A model generated the notes under the pieces. It saw nothing but the letters and a program-made list of their open reading frames with translations, had not been told where the DNA came from and did not search any database. DNA of 64,000 nt, taken from Bacillota bacterium (GTDB lineage: Bacteria > Bacillota > Clostridia > Christensenellales > SZUA-584). A program made the position numbers and the translations under genes. This document shows positions 51,552 through 61,322 of the stretch, in pieces. The stretch lies in NCBI GenBank assembly GCA_023390815.1, contig JAEWCC010000051.1, forward strand, positions 1 to 64,000, read 5' to 3'. Position 1 is the first letter of the stretch. Every line of letters begins with the position of its first letter.

Positions 51552-52255
51552 AAAAGCTGGAGCAGATCTACGAGGGCAAAGCAAAAAGAGTGTACACCAC
51601 GGATAACGCCGACTATGTGATCGTCGATTACAAGGACGATGCGACGGCGTTCAATGGCCTTAAAAAAGGCACCATCGTAGGCAAGGGCATCGTCAACAAC
51701 AAGGTATCAAACCATTTCTTCCGTCTGCTGGAGAGCAAGGGCATCCCGACGCACTATGTGGAGCAGCTCTCGGATCGTGAAACGGTCGTTCGCAAGGTCG
51801 ATATCGTGCCGGTCGAGGTGATTATACGCAACCGCGCTGCGGGCAGCTTTTCCAAACGCATGGGCGTAGAGGAAGGCAAGTCTCTGTTGTGCCCAATCCT
51901 CGAGTTCAGCTATAAGAACGACGAGCTGGGCGATCCTTTCATCAACTCGTACTACGTGCGCGCATTGGGACTCGCGACGGACGAGGAGATGGACAAGATA
52001 AGAGAGTATTCGTTCAAAGTCAACGACATCCTCTCAGCCTACCTCAAGGAGATGGGCATCGATCTTATCGACTTCAAGCTGGAGTTCGGCCGTTTCCACG
52101 GCGACATCATACTCGCGGACGAGATATCGCCCGATACCTGCCGTTTCTGGGACACCGCGACGGGCAAGAAACTCGACAAGGATCGTTTCCGCAGGGACCT
52201 CGGCGACGTCGAGGAAGCGTATCAGGAAATCATCCGGAGGTTGATGGGAGAATAG
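51548..52255 (+). CDS. purC: Phosphoribosylaminoimidazole-succinocarboxamide synthase
   Basis: A 235-residue SAICAR synthetase with YEGKAKRVY (nucleotide end), IRNRAAGSFSKRMG and KLEFGRFHGDIILADEISPDTCRFWD. It joins aspartate to CAIR. Four-base overlap with purE; one base before purF. Confidence 0.97.
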   Translation: MKKLEQIYEGKAKRVYTTDNADYVIVDYKDDATAFNGLKKGTIVGKGIVNNKVSNHFFRLLESKGIPTHYVEQLSDRETVVRKVDIVPVEVIIRNRAAGSFSKRMGVEEGKSLLCPILEFSYKNDELGDPFINSYYVRALGLATDEEMDKIREYSFKVNDILSAYLKEMGIDLIDFKLEFGRFHGDIILADEISPDTCRFWDTATGKKLDKDRFRRDLGDVEEAYQEIIRRLMGE

Positions 52256-52256
52256 C

Positions 52257-53720
52257 ATGCCAGCACGTTACAGAATCCCCACGCCCTACGAGCGCTGCAA
52301 ACCGGACGACGACTGCATGCACGAAGAGTGCGGCATATTCGGCATCTACTGCGCGGACGCAAGCATCGAACCCGCCGACGCCGCGTATTACGGCCTTTTC
52401 GCATTGCAGCATCGCGGACAGGAAAGCGCGGGCATCGCGGTTGCGCGCGCGGGAAAGATCGATTATCATAAGAGCATGGGGCTGGTGCAGGAGGTCTTCC
52501 GCGACAGCCTGGACAAGCTGAAGGGCGGGCATGCCGCCATCGGCCATGTGCGCTATTCCACCATGGGCGACAGCCTGCTCGTGAATGCGCAGCCGCTCGT
52601 GATCAGCTCCAAAAAGGGCAACCTCGCACTCGCGCACAACGGCAACCTGATCAACGCCAAGGAGCTGCGCGACGACCTCGAAAACAGCGGCGCGATATTC
52701 CAGACCACCATCGACTCCGAAGTGATTGCAAGCCTCATCGCCAAGCACAGCGGCGGGGATATCATTGAAGGTATCACGAAAACCATGGAGCTCATCAAGG
52801 GCAGCTACGCACTCGTGATCATGACGCCCGATGCGGTGATCGGCGTGCGCGACCCCAAGGGTATCCGGCCCATCGCGCTCGGGCGCATCGACGACTCGTT
52901 CGTGTTCGCGTCCGAATCGAGCGCGCTCGATACCATCGGCGCGGAGTTCATCCGCGACCTTCGGCCCGGCGAGATCGTCGTGGCCGACAAAAACGGTTTA
53001 AAATCCTATCAGGGGCATCGCGCGATGGATACCGCGCTGTGCATCTTTGAATACGTATATTTCGCCCGGCCCGACTCGGACATCGACGGCATACCGGTGC
53101 ACAAGGCACGCGAGCGCGCGGGTGAGTTGCTCGCGATGGCGGGCCATGTAGACGCGGATGTGGTCGCGGCGGTGCCGGACTCCGCGATGCACGCGGCAAT
53201 GGGTTATTCCCGGCAGTCGGACATCCCGTATATCACCGCGCTGTCCAAGAACCGTTATGTGGGGCGCACGTTCATACAGCCCTCGCAGGGCAAGCGAGAA
53301 ATGGGTGTATCCGTTAAGCTGAGCGCGTTAAAGCGCAATGTGCGCGGCAAGCGCGTGCTGCTCGTGGACGACTCCATCGTGCGCGGCACAACCTCCAAAC
53401 GCATCATCGAAATGCTCAAGCTTGCGGGCGCGAAGGAAGTACATATGCAGATCAGTTCGCCGCCCATCAAGCATCCATGTTTCTTTGGCATCGATACGTC
53501 CTCGCACGATCAATTGATCGGCGCTTCCCATTCCGTCGAGGAGATTCGCAAGCTCATCGGTGCGGACTCGCTGAACTATTTGCGTATCGAAGATCTGCTA
53601 AAGACAGTGGAAGGCGCGGCCTGCAACTTCTGCGCGGGCTGCTTCGACGGGAAATACCCTGACGACGTATCCTGCCTGCTTAAAAACGGCGGCGGTAAAA
53701 AGAACGCATTGGACAAATGA
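52257..53720 (+). CDS. purF: Amidophosphoribosyltransferase
   Basis: A 487-residue PurF. The N-terminal nucleophile is Cys 25 (ECGIFG), after a 24-residue propeptide that must be removed, as in the B. subtilis enzyme. LQHRGQESAGIAV is the glutaminase part; the PRPP loop is VLLVDDSIVRGTTSK. Cysteines near 403 (HPCFFG) and in CNFCAGC suit the 4Fe-4S cluster. First committed step of purine synthesis. One base after purC. Confidence 0.97.
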   Translation: MPARYRIPTPYERCKPDDDCMHEECGIFGIYCADASIEPADAAYYGLFALQHRGQESAGIAVARAGKIDYHKSMGLVQEVFRDSLDKLKGGHAAIGHVRYSTMGDSLLVNAQPLVISSKKGNLALAHNGNLINAKELRDDLENSGAIFQTTIDSEVIASLIAKHSGGDIIEGITKTMELIKGSYALVIMTPDAVIGVRDPKGIRPIALGRIDDSFVFASESSALDTIGAEFIRDLRPGEIVVADKNGLKSYQGHRAMDTALCIFEYVYFARPDSDIDGIPVHKARERAGELLAMAGHVDADVVAAVPDSAMHAAMGYSRQSDIPYITALSKNRYVGRTFIQPSQGKREMGVSVKLSALKRNVRGKRVLLVDDSIVRGTTSKRIIEMLKLAGAKEVHMQISSPPIKHPCFFGIDTSSHDQLIGASHSVEEIRKLIGADSLNYLRIEDLLKTVEGAACNFCAGCFDGKYPDDVSCLLKNGGGKKNALDK

Positions 53721-53729
53721 GGGGGACAT

Positions 53730-54740
53730 ATGGCGATAACCTATAAGGATGCCGGAGTGGATGTGGAAGCGGGCTATCAGGCGGTGAAGCTCATGAAGGC
53801 GCATGCCGAGTCCACGTTCGACAGCAATGTGCTGCAGGGCCTCGGCTCGTTTGGCGGCATGTACGGCTACGGCGACGATGTGCTCGTGTCCGGTACGGAC
53901 GGCGTAGGTACCAAGCTCAAATGCGCGTTCGTGATGGACAAGCATGACACAGTTGGTATCGATTGTGTGGCCATGTGCGCGAATGACGTGGTGTGCCATG
54001 GCGCGAAGCCCATGTTTTTTCTCGATTATATTGCGACGGGCAAGCTGATTCCCGGAGTCGCGGCGGATATCGTCAAGGGTGTCGCAGAGGGCTGCCGACA
54101 GGCAGGCTGCGCTTTGATCGGCGGCGAGACGGCGGAGATGCCGGGCTTCTATGCCGAAGGTGAGTACGACCTCGCGGGCTTCTGCGTGGGCAGCGTCAAA
54201 CGGGACAAGCTTATCAACGGCAGCACGATCAAGGCGGGGGACAAACTGATTGGGCTCAAGTCCTCCGGTATCCACAGTAACGGCTTCTCGCTTGTGCGTA
54301 AACTGGTGCCCATGGAGCGCCGTATATTGGATCAGTACCTCGATGCGTTTAAAAAAACGCTCGGCGAGGAATTGCTGACACCCACGCGCATCTATGTTAA
54401 GACGGTTCTCGGACTGATGGATAAATTTGAAATCAAAGGCGCCGCGCATATCACGGGCGGCGGTTTCATTGAAAATATCCCACGCATACTGCCTGCCGGG
54501 CTCTGCGCGAAAATCGAACTGGGCAGCTGGGATATGCCGCCCGTTTTTGAACTGCTTGTGCGCGAAGCGAAGCTGGAACCCGAAAGCGCGTACAACACTT
54601 TCAACATGGGTATCGGCATGGTGCTGGCTGTCAGGACAGAGCAGACGATGGAGATCGCCTATGCCGCGCGTAAGTTCGGCGACGAGGCGTTTATCATCGG
54701 CGAGGTTGTGGAAGGCGAGGGCGTGAAGCTGTGCGGATAG
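53730..54740 (+). CDS. purM: Phosphoribosylformylglycinamidine cyclo-ligase
   Basis: A 336-residue AIR synthetase: YGYGDDVLVSGTDGVGTKLK, then MCANDVVCHGAKPMFFLDYIATGK, and IGGETAEMPGFY. Closes the imidazole ring using ATP. It is 10 bases after purF and overlaps purN. Confidence 0.97.
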   Translation: MAITYKDAGVDVEAGYQAVKLMKAHAESTFDSNVLQGLGSFGGMYGYGDDVLVSGTDGVGTKLKCAFVMDKHDTVGIDCVAMCANDVVCHGAKPMFFLDYIATGKLIPGVAADIVKGVAEGCRQAGCALIGGETAEMPGFYAEGEYDLAGFCVGSVKRDKLINGSTIKAGDKLIGLKSSGIHSNGFSLVRKLVPMERRILDQYLDAFKKTLGEELLTPTRIYVKTVLGLMDKFEIKGAAHITGGGFIENIPRILPAGLCAKIELGSWDMPPVFELLVREAKLEPESAYNTFNMGIGMVLAVRTEQTMEIAYAARKFGDEAFIIGEVVEGEGVKLCG

Positions 54741-55357
54741 AAAAGCTGGCCGTCATGGTATCGGGCGGCGGCACAAACCTTCAGGCGGTGCTGGACGCGT
54801 GCGCAGACGGACGCATCCCCGCCAAAGTCGTTTGCGTGATATCGAGCAAGCCGGGCGTGTTTGCGCTGGAGCGCGCCGAAAAAGCGGGCGTGCCGTCCAT
54901 GGTGATAAGCCCCCGCGACTATGCCGATCAACAGGCGCACGACGCCGCGGTGATCGCGGCGATGGAGAGCTTCGGCGTACAGGCGGTGGTGCTGGCGGGC
55001 TACATGTCGATCCTCGGTACCGATCTGGTCAACCGATTTCCAATCGTCAACATCCATCCCGCACTGATCCCCTCTTTCTGCGGCAAGGGGTATTACGGGC
55101 GGCGTGTGCACGCGGCGGTGCTCGAATACGGCGCTAAAGTATCCGGCGCGACGGTTCATTTCGTTGACGAGGGTACGGATACCGGCCCGATTATTATGCA
55201 AAAAACGGTTGACGTGCTAGACAACGACACACCCGAAACGCTCGCGGCGCGCATCCTCGAAGTCGAGCACGAGATTCTGCCCAAGTCGGTTGCGCTGCTC
55301 TGCGAAGGGCGGCTGCGCCTCGAAGGCCGACGGGTGAAGATTGCAGATTATATGTAG
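54731..55357 (+). CDS. purN: Phosphoribosylglycinamide formyltransferase
   Basis: A 208-residue GAR transformylase, starting at GTG inside the purM end (10-base overlap). Motifs: SGGGTNLQAVLDA, NIHPALIPSF with the catalytic Asn and His, then SGATVHFVDEGTDTGPII. It uses 10-formyl-tetrahydrofolate. KGYYGRRVHAAVLEYGAKVSG is also typical. Confidence 0.96.
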   Translation: MRIEKLAVMVSGGGTNLQAVLDACADGRIPAKVVCVISSKPGVFALERAEKAGVPSMVISPRDYADQQAHDAAVIAAMESFGVQAVVLAGYMSILGTDLVNRFPIVNIHPALIPSFCGKGYYGRRVHAAVLEYGAKVSGATVHFVDEGTDTGPIIMQKTVDVLDNDTPETLAARILEVEHEILPKSVALLCEGRLRLEGRRVKIADYM

Positions 55358-55513
55358 GGGCGACCAGTGGTCGCCCGCCGTACAAGTGCAGTATGTGGAG
55401 CATTGAAAATACCATGAGTATGGCATTTTCACGATGGGATTCTCAAGGGATATTCATCCCTTGAGCGGAGGTTTGGAGGCAGAGCCTCCAAGTATATTTA
55501 TTTAGATATTAAT
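55358..55513 (+). repeat. Four consecutive hairpins between purN and purH
   Basis: In a 156-base gap there are four inverted repeats in a row: GGGCGACC/GGTCGCCC near 55359, GAAAAT/ATTTTC near 55405, TCAAGGGAT/ATCCCTTGA near 55442 and TTGGAGGC/GCCTCCAA near 55473. No T-run follows any of them. It is the only long gap in this tight operon. Confidence 0.65.
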
Positions 55514-55528
55514 TTGGAGGTTTATCAT

Positions 55529-57061
55529 ATGAAACGAGCTTTCCTCAGCGTGTTCGATAAGACGGGTATCGTGGAATTCGCGTCCGGCCTCGTTGCCCTC
55601 GGCTTTGAGATTCTCTCGACGGGCGGCACACAGAAGGCGCTGGAGCAGGCAGGCGTGCCGGTTACCAACGTGTCGGATATCACGGGCTTCCCTGAATGCC
55701 TCGACGGGCGCGTGAAGACGCTGCATCCCGCGATCCATGCGGGCATCCTCGCGATGCGGGAGAACAAGGACCATATGGCGCAGGTTAATAAGCTGGGCGT
55801 CGGCCTCATCGATATCGTGGCGGTCAACCTGTATCCGTTTAAAGCCACGATCATGAAACCGAATGTGACTTTAGAGGATGCGATCGAGAACATCGACATC
55901 GGCGGCCCGACGATGCTGCGTGCCGCGGCGAAGAACTGGCAGGACGTTGCGTCCATCGTGGACCCGGCGGACTACGCGCGCGTGCTGGAAGAGCTTAAAA
56001 GCGGCAGCGTGACGCGGCAGACCAAGTTCGACCTGTGCGTCAAGGTGTTCGAGCATACCGCGGCGTACGATGCGCTGATTTCAGGATACCTGCGCCGGCA
56101 GAACGGCGGCGGATACCCCGAAAAGCTCACGCTGACCTATGAAAAGCTGCAGGATATGCGCTATGGTGAAAACCCGCACCAGAGTGCCGCGTTCTACAAG
56201 GAACCGATTGGTACGGAGGGGACACTCGCGGCGGCGGAGCAGCTATGGGGCAAGGAGCTTTCGTTCAACAACATCAACGACACGAACGGCGCGCTCGATT
56301 GCCTGCGCGAGTTTGACGAGATCACGGTAGTTGCGTCCAAACACGCCAACCCGTGCGGCGTGGGCAGCGGGGACACCGTCTATGACGCCTATATGAAGGC
56401 CTATTCCGCCGATCCGGTATCGGTTTACGGCGGCATCGTGGCGGTCAATGCAGAAGTGGACAAGGCGACTGCCGAGGAGATGGTGAAAACCTTCCTGGAG
56501 ATCGTGATCGCGCCCGCATTTACGGAGGACGCGCTGGAAGTGCTGAAGACCAAGAAGAACTTGCGCATCATGCGTCTGCCGAATATCAGCAAGAAGATCA
56601 GCAAAACCGCGCTTGATATTAAGAAGCCGCTGGGTGGCCTCATCGTACAGCAGCCGGACGACAAGCTGCTGGACGGAGAGTTGAAGGTGGTCACCAAGGT
56701 TGCGCCGACGGAGCAGCAGATGAAGGACATGCTGTTTGCGTGGAAGCTCGTGAAGCATTTAAAGAGCAACGCCATTGCGGTAGCGAAAGACAATCAGTCG
56801 CTCGGCCTCGGGCCGGGGCAGGTTTCGCGTATCTGGGCGGCGGAGAACGCACTGCAGCGTTCGGGCGAAAAGGTCAAAGGGGCGGCGCTCGCATCGGATG
56901 CGTACTTCCCGTTCGAAGACTGTGTGCGGCTTGCGGCGCAGTACGGCATCAGTGCCGTCATTCAGCCGGGCGGCAGCATCCACGACGAGGATTCCATCAA
57001 GGCGTGCGACGAGCTCGGTATCGCGATGGTATATACCGGCATGCGCCACTTCAAGCACTGA
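55529..57061 (+). CDS. purH: Bifunctional AICAR formyltransferase / IMP cyclohydrolase
   Basis: A 510-residue PurH. Residues 1-190 are the MGS-like IMP cyclohydrolase (LSVFDKTGIVEFA, GRVKTLHPAIHAGIL); the remainder is the formyltransferase (RYGENPHQSAAFY, ASKHANPCGVGSG, AASDAYFPFEDCV-like end). The ATG at 55529 follows TTGGAGG. It carries out the last two steps to IMP. Confidence 0.97.
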   Translation: MKRAFLSVFDKTGIVEFASGLVALGFEILSTGGTQKALEQAGVPVTNVSDITGFPECLDGRVKTLHPAIHAGILAMRENKDHMAQVNKLGVGLIDIVAVNLYPFKATIMKPNVTLEDAIENIDIGGPTMLRAAAKNWQDVASIVDPADYARVLEELKSGSVTRQTKFDLCVKVFEHTAAYDALISGYLRRQNGGGYPEKLTLTYEKLQDMRYGENPHQSAAFYKEPIGTEGTLAAAEQLWGKELSFNNINDTNGALDCLREFDEITVVASKHANPCGVGSGDTVYDAYMKAYSADPVSVYGGIVAVNAEVDKATAEEMVKTFLEIVIAPAFTEDALEVLKTKKNLRIMRLPNISKKISKTALDIKKPLGGLIVQQPDDKLLDGELKVVTKVAPTEQQMKDMLFAWKLVKHLKSNAIAVAKDNQSLGLGPGQVSRIWAAENALQRSGEKVKGAALASDAYFPFEDCVRLAAQYGISAVIQPGGSIHDEDSIKACDELGIAMVYTGMRHFKH

Positions 57062-57071
57062 GGAAGTAGCA

Positions 57072-58322
57072 ATGAAGATACTCGTGGTGGGCGGCGGAGG
57101 CCGAGAGCATACGATCATCTGGAAGCTGCGGCAGAACAAAGCCGTGAAGGAGGTCCACTGCGCACCGGGCAACGGCGGTATCGCCGATATCGCGACGTGC
57201 GTACCGATTAAAGCGACGGATATCCCCAGCATCGTGAATTACGCCAGGGCGGGGGAGTTCGATCTCGTGGTGGTCGCGCCGGATGATCCGCTCTTTATGG
57301 GAATGGTGGACGCGCTCAAGGATGCGGGCATCCGCGCGTTCGGGCCGATGGCGGACGGTGCGCGGCTTGAAGGCAGCAAGGTTTACGCCAAAGACCTGAT
57401 GAAAAAGTACGGCATTCCTACTGCGCAATACGAGACGTTCACGGATTACGACGCAGCCTGCGCCTATGTAGAGCAATGTGCGCTGCCCACGGTCGTCAAG
57501 GCGGATGGGCTGGCGCTCGGTAAAGGCGTCATTATCTGCAAAGCCGTGGAGGAAGCCAAAGCTGCGCTCTATGATATCATGGTGAAGAAGGTATTCGGCG
57601 AGGCGGGCACACGCACGGTGATTGAGGAGTTCATGCAGGGGCCGGAGGTTTCCGTGCTGGCTTTCTGTGACGGCAGCACGATACTGCCGATGGCGAGTGC
57701 GCAGGATCATAAGCGCGTGTTTGACAACGACGAAGGCCCGAATACGGGCGGCATGGGCACCTTCTCACCCAGCCCCAAATACACCGAAGCGGTGCGCAAC
57801 GAGGCGGAGGAGACGATCATCCGCCGAACGGTGGACGCGCTGCAAAGCGAAGGCATCGACTACAGGGGCGTGATCTACTTTGGGCTGATGCTCACAAAGG
57901 ACGGCCCGAAGCTGCTCGAGTATAACGCCCGCTTTGGAGACCCGGAAGCACAGGTGGTGTTGCCGCGCATGAAGAACGATCTGCTGGACGTGATGGATGC
58001 TGTGATCGACGGGCGGCTGGACGAAGTGACGCTGGAGTGGGACGAGCGCAGCGCCGTGTGCGTCGTGATGGCCTCGGGCGGCTATCCGGGCGCTTATCCA
58101 AAAGGCATGCCGATTACCGGGCTGAAGCAGGTAAAAGATGCGGTGGTGTTCCATGCGGGTACAGCCAGACAGGACGGGGAATATGTGACCGCCGGAGGAC
58201 GTGTGCTCGGTGTGACGGCATTAGGACATGACATTGCGGATGCACGCCACAAGGCTTACGGAGAAGTGAACAAAATTCACTTTGAGGGCGCGCAGTACCG
58301 TACGGACATCGGCATTAAATAG
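57072..58322 (+). CDS. purD: Phosphoribosylamine-glycine ligase
   Basis: A 416-residue ATP-grasp GAR synthetase: LVVGGGGREHTIIWKL, then PTVVKADGLALGKGVIIC, DHKRVFDNDEGPNTGGMG and EYNARFGDPEAQVVLPRM. ATG 57072 is chosen as the conserved N-terminus; the open frame before it lies in purH. It is 10 bases after purH and ends the operon before a terminator. Confidence 0.97.
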   Translation: MKILVVGGGGREHTIIWKLRQNKAVKEVHCAPGNGGIADIATCVPIKATDIPSIVNYARAGEFDLVVVAPDDPLFMGMVDALKDAGIRAFGPMADGARLEGSKVYAKDLMKKYGIPTAQYETFTDYDAACAYVEQCALPTVVKADGLALGKGVIICKAVEEAKAALYDIMVKKVFGEAGTRTVIEEFMQGPEVSVLAFCDGSTILPMASAQDHKRVFDNDEGPNTGGMGTFSPSPKYTEAVRNEAEETIIRRTVDALQSEGIDYRGVIYFGLMLTKDGPKLLEYNARFGDPEAQVVLPRMKNDLLDVMDAVIDGRLDEVTLEWDERSAVCVVMASGGYPGAYPKGMPITGLKQVKDAVVFHAGTARQDGEYVTAGGRVLGVTALGHDIADARHKAYGEVNKIHFEGAQYRTDIGIK

Positions 58323-58350
58323 CTGATAATTTGCAGAACGATATAAATAG

Positions 58351-58376
58351 CGGCGGCTCAGTGGAGCCGCCGTTTT
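58351..58376 (+). terminator. Terminator of the pur operon
   Basis: A perfect 9-bp stem CGGCGGCTC with GAGCCGCCG around AGTG, followed by TTTT. It lies 28 bases after purD. Confidence 0.88.
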
Positions 58377-58514
58377 ACTATCCAAAAGCAACTAATGTCA
58401 TTCTGAGGGCGATTGTGCCTGAAGAATCTTTCCATTCACTTCAAGAATCTTCGCTTGTGCTCATAATGAAGGCCGAAATGTTTGCACTCTAAAGCAGTTC
58501 AGATACCCGCCGCA

Positions 58515-58793
58515 TTAACACTGTTCCGCCAGCTTGTCCAGTTTGGTATTCCGGATATAGATAATAAGGTCGGTCGTGACCATCAGGATATCGATCACAT
58601 AGAAAACCAGCACATAGGTGATATTGCCGGATATCAGCTTGCTCGTTATGCCGCAAATATAGCCGAATATGACGATCAGCAGAAAAAATAAGCTTTTCCC
58701 CTTTGCCGTACGCGATTTGATGGATTTGGCAATGGAGAACGGCCATGAGACGCCGAAGCTGATCAGCATCAGTGATTCAAACAATTGGACCAT
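58515..58793 (-). CDS. PQ-loop / SemiSWEET-like small membrane protein
   Basis: A 92-residue protein with three membrane helices. The first helix is followed by SFGVSWPFSIAKSIKSRTAKGKS, the PQ-loop-type motif of small SWEET-like transporters. SemiSWEETs dimerise to carry sugars across the membrane. The start with CGGGGGT upstream is preferred over one 54 bases earlier. The gene is monocistronic on the minus strand. Substrate is unknown. Confidence 0.78.
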   Translation of the reverse strand: MVQLFESLMLISFGVSWPFSIAKSIKSRTAKGKSLFFLLIVIFGYICGITSKLISGNITYVLVFYVIDILMVTTDLIIYIRNTKLDKLAEQC

Positions 58794-58940
58794 ACGGTAC
58801 CCCCGAAAATAAAAAATTTGTCCATGACAGAATACCCCTGTTTGCACGCGCTGTCAAACGGGAACGTACCGGTATTAAAGCGAAGGTCCGGATGAATATA
58901 CTGACTATATATGTTATCATATATCGACGGAGGGGGCCTT

Positions 58941-59606
58941 ATGGAGATTGTACGTATGCCGGGAACAGCCTGGCTGGTTTATGAAAGCGGACGCGGTATT
59001 CTGATTGACGCAGGAATGCAAGCAGATGGCGGTGCGGTATTGAAGCGCATCCGCGCGCTTAAGGTTCGCGTGCCGCTGATATTCCTGACGCACACGCACT
59101 ACGACCACACGGGTGGCGTGGAAGCGCTTCGCAGCGCGCTGGGCGCGAAGGTGCTGGTGGGGGAAAACGAAGCCGCATGCCTGCGTGAAGGATTTACGCC
59201 TGTACCCAAGGGGGTAAACGCATTTTCTCGCTTTTTAAGCCACGCGGCACACAGCGTACAATCAAAAACGCGTGAGCATTATGCGCCGGTTACAGAGAAC
59301 ATCGTAGAGGCGGGGGAGACGGGCACGCTTGAGGGGTTCGGCTTCGATGCGCGGTACTACCATCTGGGTGCGCATTCAGCAGGTTCGGTCGGGCTGCAGA
59401 TCGGCGAAACCTTCTTCGCGGGGGATACGGTTTTTGGGATCGGCGTCGGGGCTTATCCTCCCTTCGCCGATTTTAAGGAGGAGATATCCACTGCATGGCA
59501 GACGATTATAGAAAGCGGCGCAAAATACATCTGCCCGGGCCACGGGCGCATTATTAAAGCAGAGGCTTTGAAAAGAGAGTACACCCGCCGTTTCGGCGCA
59601 ATATAA
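58941..59606 (+). CDS. MBL-fold metallohydrolase
   Basis: A 221-residue protein of the metallo-beta-lactamase fold. The metal motif is THTHYDHTGG (HxHxDH), with a further histidine in YHLGAHSAGSVGL and a final ligand in CPGHGR. It most resembles glyoxalase II-like or general MBL hydrolases. The start has GGAGGGGG. A monocistronic gene; substrate cannot be assigned. Confidence 0.88.
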   Translation: MEIVRMPGTAWLVYESGRGILIDAGMQADGGAVLKRIRALKVRVPLIFLTHTHYDHTGGVEALRSALGAKVLVGENEAACLREGFTPVPKGVNAFSRFLSHAAHSVQSKTREHYAPVTENIVEAGETGTLEGFGFDARYYHLGAHSAGSVGLQIGETFFAGDTVFGIGVGAYPPFADFKEEISTAWQTIIESGAKYICPGHGRIIKAEALKREYTRRFGAI

Positions 59607-59624
59607 AAGGGCGGCGAACCGCCC
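59601..59624 (-). terminator. Terminator of the DEAD-box gene
   Basis: The stem GGGCGG/CCGCCC with a four-base loop is followed on the minus strand by TTTTATAT. It lies 38 bases after the helicase stop. Confidence 0.7.
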
Positions 59625-59661
59625 TAGGAATAAACTCATGATAAAGTCTTAGTTACGCCGT

Positions 59662-61053
59662 TCAGCGGCGGCGGTAGGGTTGACGCACGGGCGGACGATG
59701 CGTCGATGTTCTCTCCGTCGGCGGATGCACCACCGCGCGGGGACGCGGTGCCGTCATTTCGGACAACATGCGCAGCATCGCCGCGGCAATATCCAGCGTC
59801 GTTTTATCCGGCGCGTCGGAAGTGTTGATTTCGTCGAGCAGCCTTTCGATATATACAGCATGCTTGCCGTGTCTGTCTTCCTCCACGGCTGCCGCCACTT
59901 TGCGCAGCAGCACATCCATGCGGCTCTCCTCAATATCAGGCAGCGTCGGAATCTGAACCGATTTGATCTTTGCCTTGGTGAAACGCTGGATGTTGCGCAG
60001 CTTATAAAATTCGCGCGCGGTGATGAACGTATACGCCTGACCGGGCTTGCCTGCGCGTCCGGTACGCCCGATGCGGTGCACATAATATTCTTCGTCGTTG
60101 GGCAGGTCGTAATTGAACACCGCCTCAATGTTATCGACGTCAATGCCACGCGCGGCCACGTCGGTTGCCACCAGTATGCCGATATCGCCGCTTTTAAAAC
60201 GCGTCATGACGGCGGTGCGTTCGTTTTGCCGCATATCGCCGTGCAGCGCCTCGGCCAAATACCCGCGTGCTTTCAGGCCCAGCACGAGCTCGTCCACGCC
60301 GCGCTTGGTATTGCAGAATACGAGGCACAGCGAAAAGTTGTTGCCGTCGATCATACGCGACAGCGCATCCGTCTTGGAGGATTCCCTCACTTCGATATAG
60401 TACTGCTCGATATTGGGTACCGTCAGTTCGGTGTGTTCAATGCGGATATGCTCCGGGTTCTTCTGATATTTCTTCGTGAGTTCGAGTATGGGTTTGGACA
60501 TCGTTGCCGAAAACAGCACCGTCTGTTTTTCTTCGGGTGTTTTGGCGAGTATGGTGTCCATATCCTCCTGAAAGCCCATGCTGAGCATTTCATCGGCCTC
60601 GTCGAGTACGATCAGGCGTACGCTGTCCAATTTGAGCGTATTGCGGCGCATGTGGTCCATGATACGCCCCGGCGTGCCGATGACGATCTGCGGGCGTTTC
60701 TTGAGCGACATGATCTGGCGGTCGATCGATTGTCCGCCATATATGGGCAATATCCTTATGCCCTCCCGGAACTTCGATACGCTTTGAAATTCCTCCGCCG
60801 TCTGTATGGCAAGCTCCCGGGTGGGGCACAGCACGAGTACCTGTACGCGGCCCGTATCCTCCGCGAGCGTTTCGATCGCGGGGATCGCAAACGCGCAGGT
60901 TTTGCCCGTACCCGTCTGCGCCTGCCCGATGATATCCTTTCCGTCCATGATGGGACGTATGGTGCGCTCCTGAATGGGTGTGGCTTCCTCAAAGCCCATG
61001 GCCGCGATGCCGCGCTGAATGGGTTCCGATAATGGGATGTCTGTAAACCGCAA
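59662..61053 (-). CDS. DEAD-box RNA helicase
   Basis: A 463-residue helicase. It has the Q motif (FEEATPIQERTI), AQTGTGKT (I), PTRELAIQ (Ia), VLDEADEML (II), FSATMSKP (III), ATDVAARGIDV (V) and YVHRIGRTGRAG (VI). The tail is basic and proline-rich (RRPRAVVHPP onwards), like CshA-type RNA-degradosome or cold-shock helicases. It probably helps ribosome assembly or mRNA decay. Exact orthology is not settled from sequence. Confidence 0.95.
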   Translation of the reverse strand: MRFTDIPLSEPIQRGIAAMGFEEATPIQERTIRPIMDGKDIIGQAQTGTGKTCAFAIPAIETLAEDTGRVQVLVLCPTRELAIQTAEEFQSVSKFREGIRILPIYGGQSIDRQIMSLKKRPQIVIGTPGRIMDHMRRNTLKLDSVRLIVLDEADEMLSMGFQEDMDTILAKTPEEKQTVLFSATMSKPILELTKKYQKNPEHIRIEHTELTVPNIEQYYIEVRESSKTDALSRMIDGNNFSLCLVFCNTKRGVDELVLGLKARGYLAEALHGDMRQNERTAVMTRFKSGDIGILVATDVAARGIDVDNIEAVFNYDLPNDEEYYVHRIGRTGRAGKPGQAYTFITAREFYKLRNIQRFTKAKIKSVQIPTLPDIEESRMDVLLRKVAAAVEEDRHGKHAVYIERLLDEINTSDAPDKTTLDIAAAMLRMLSEMTAPRPRAVVHPPTERTSTHRPPVRQPYRRR

Positions 61054-61322
61054 GCTGATTGTCTCCTCGAATATATTTGTTTACTATTTTACGTACCTCA
61101 ATAAAAAATAAACCAGCTCATACCATATCATTGAATGGAAGCTGTGTCTATACGCGGTAAAAAGAATGTTAAGCTTTGCAGAAGGCATCGAGGCGTAAAC
61201 CAGAGAAAAAGACTATGCCACTAAACGCTGAATGCTTTGATTTCTACAACCGAAAGAATAAAACAGGCAGCCAATATCATTGACCGCCCGCTGAATTACG
61301 CTTTGGGAAATATATTGTTTGA

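Noticed and set aside
59680..61032. 450-codon open frame on the plus strand opposite the DEAD-box helicase
   Set aside because: All helicase motifs are in the minus frame; the plus frame is an antisense artefact rich in His, Arg and Gly.
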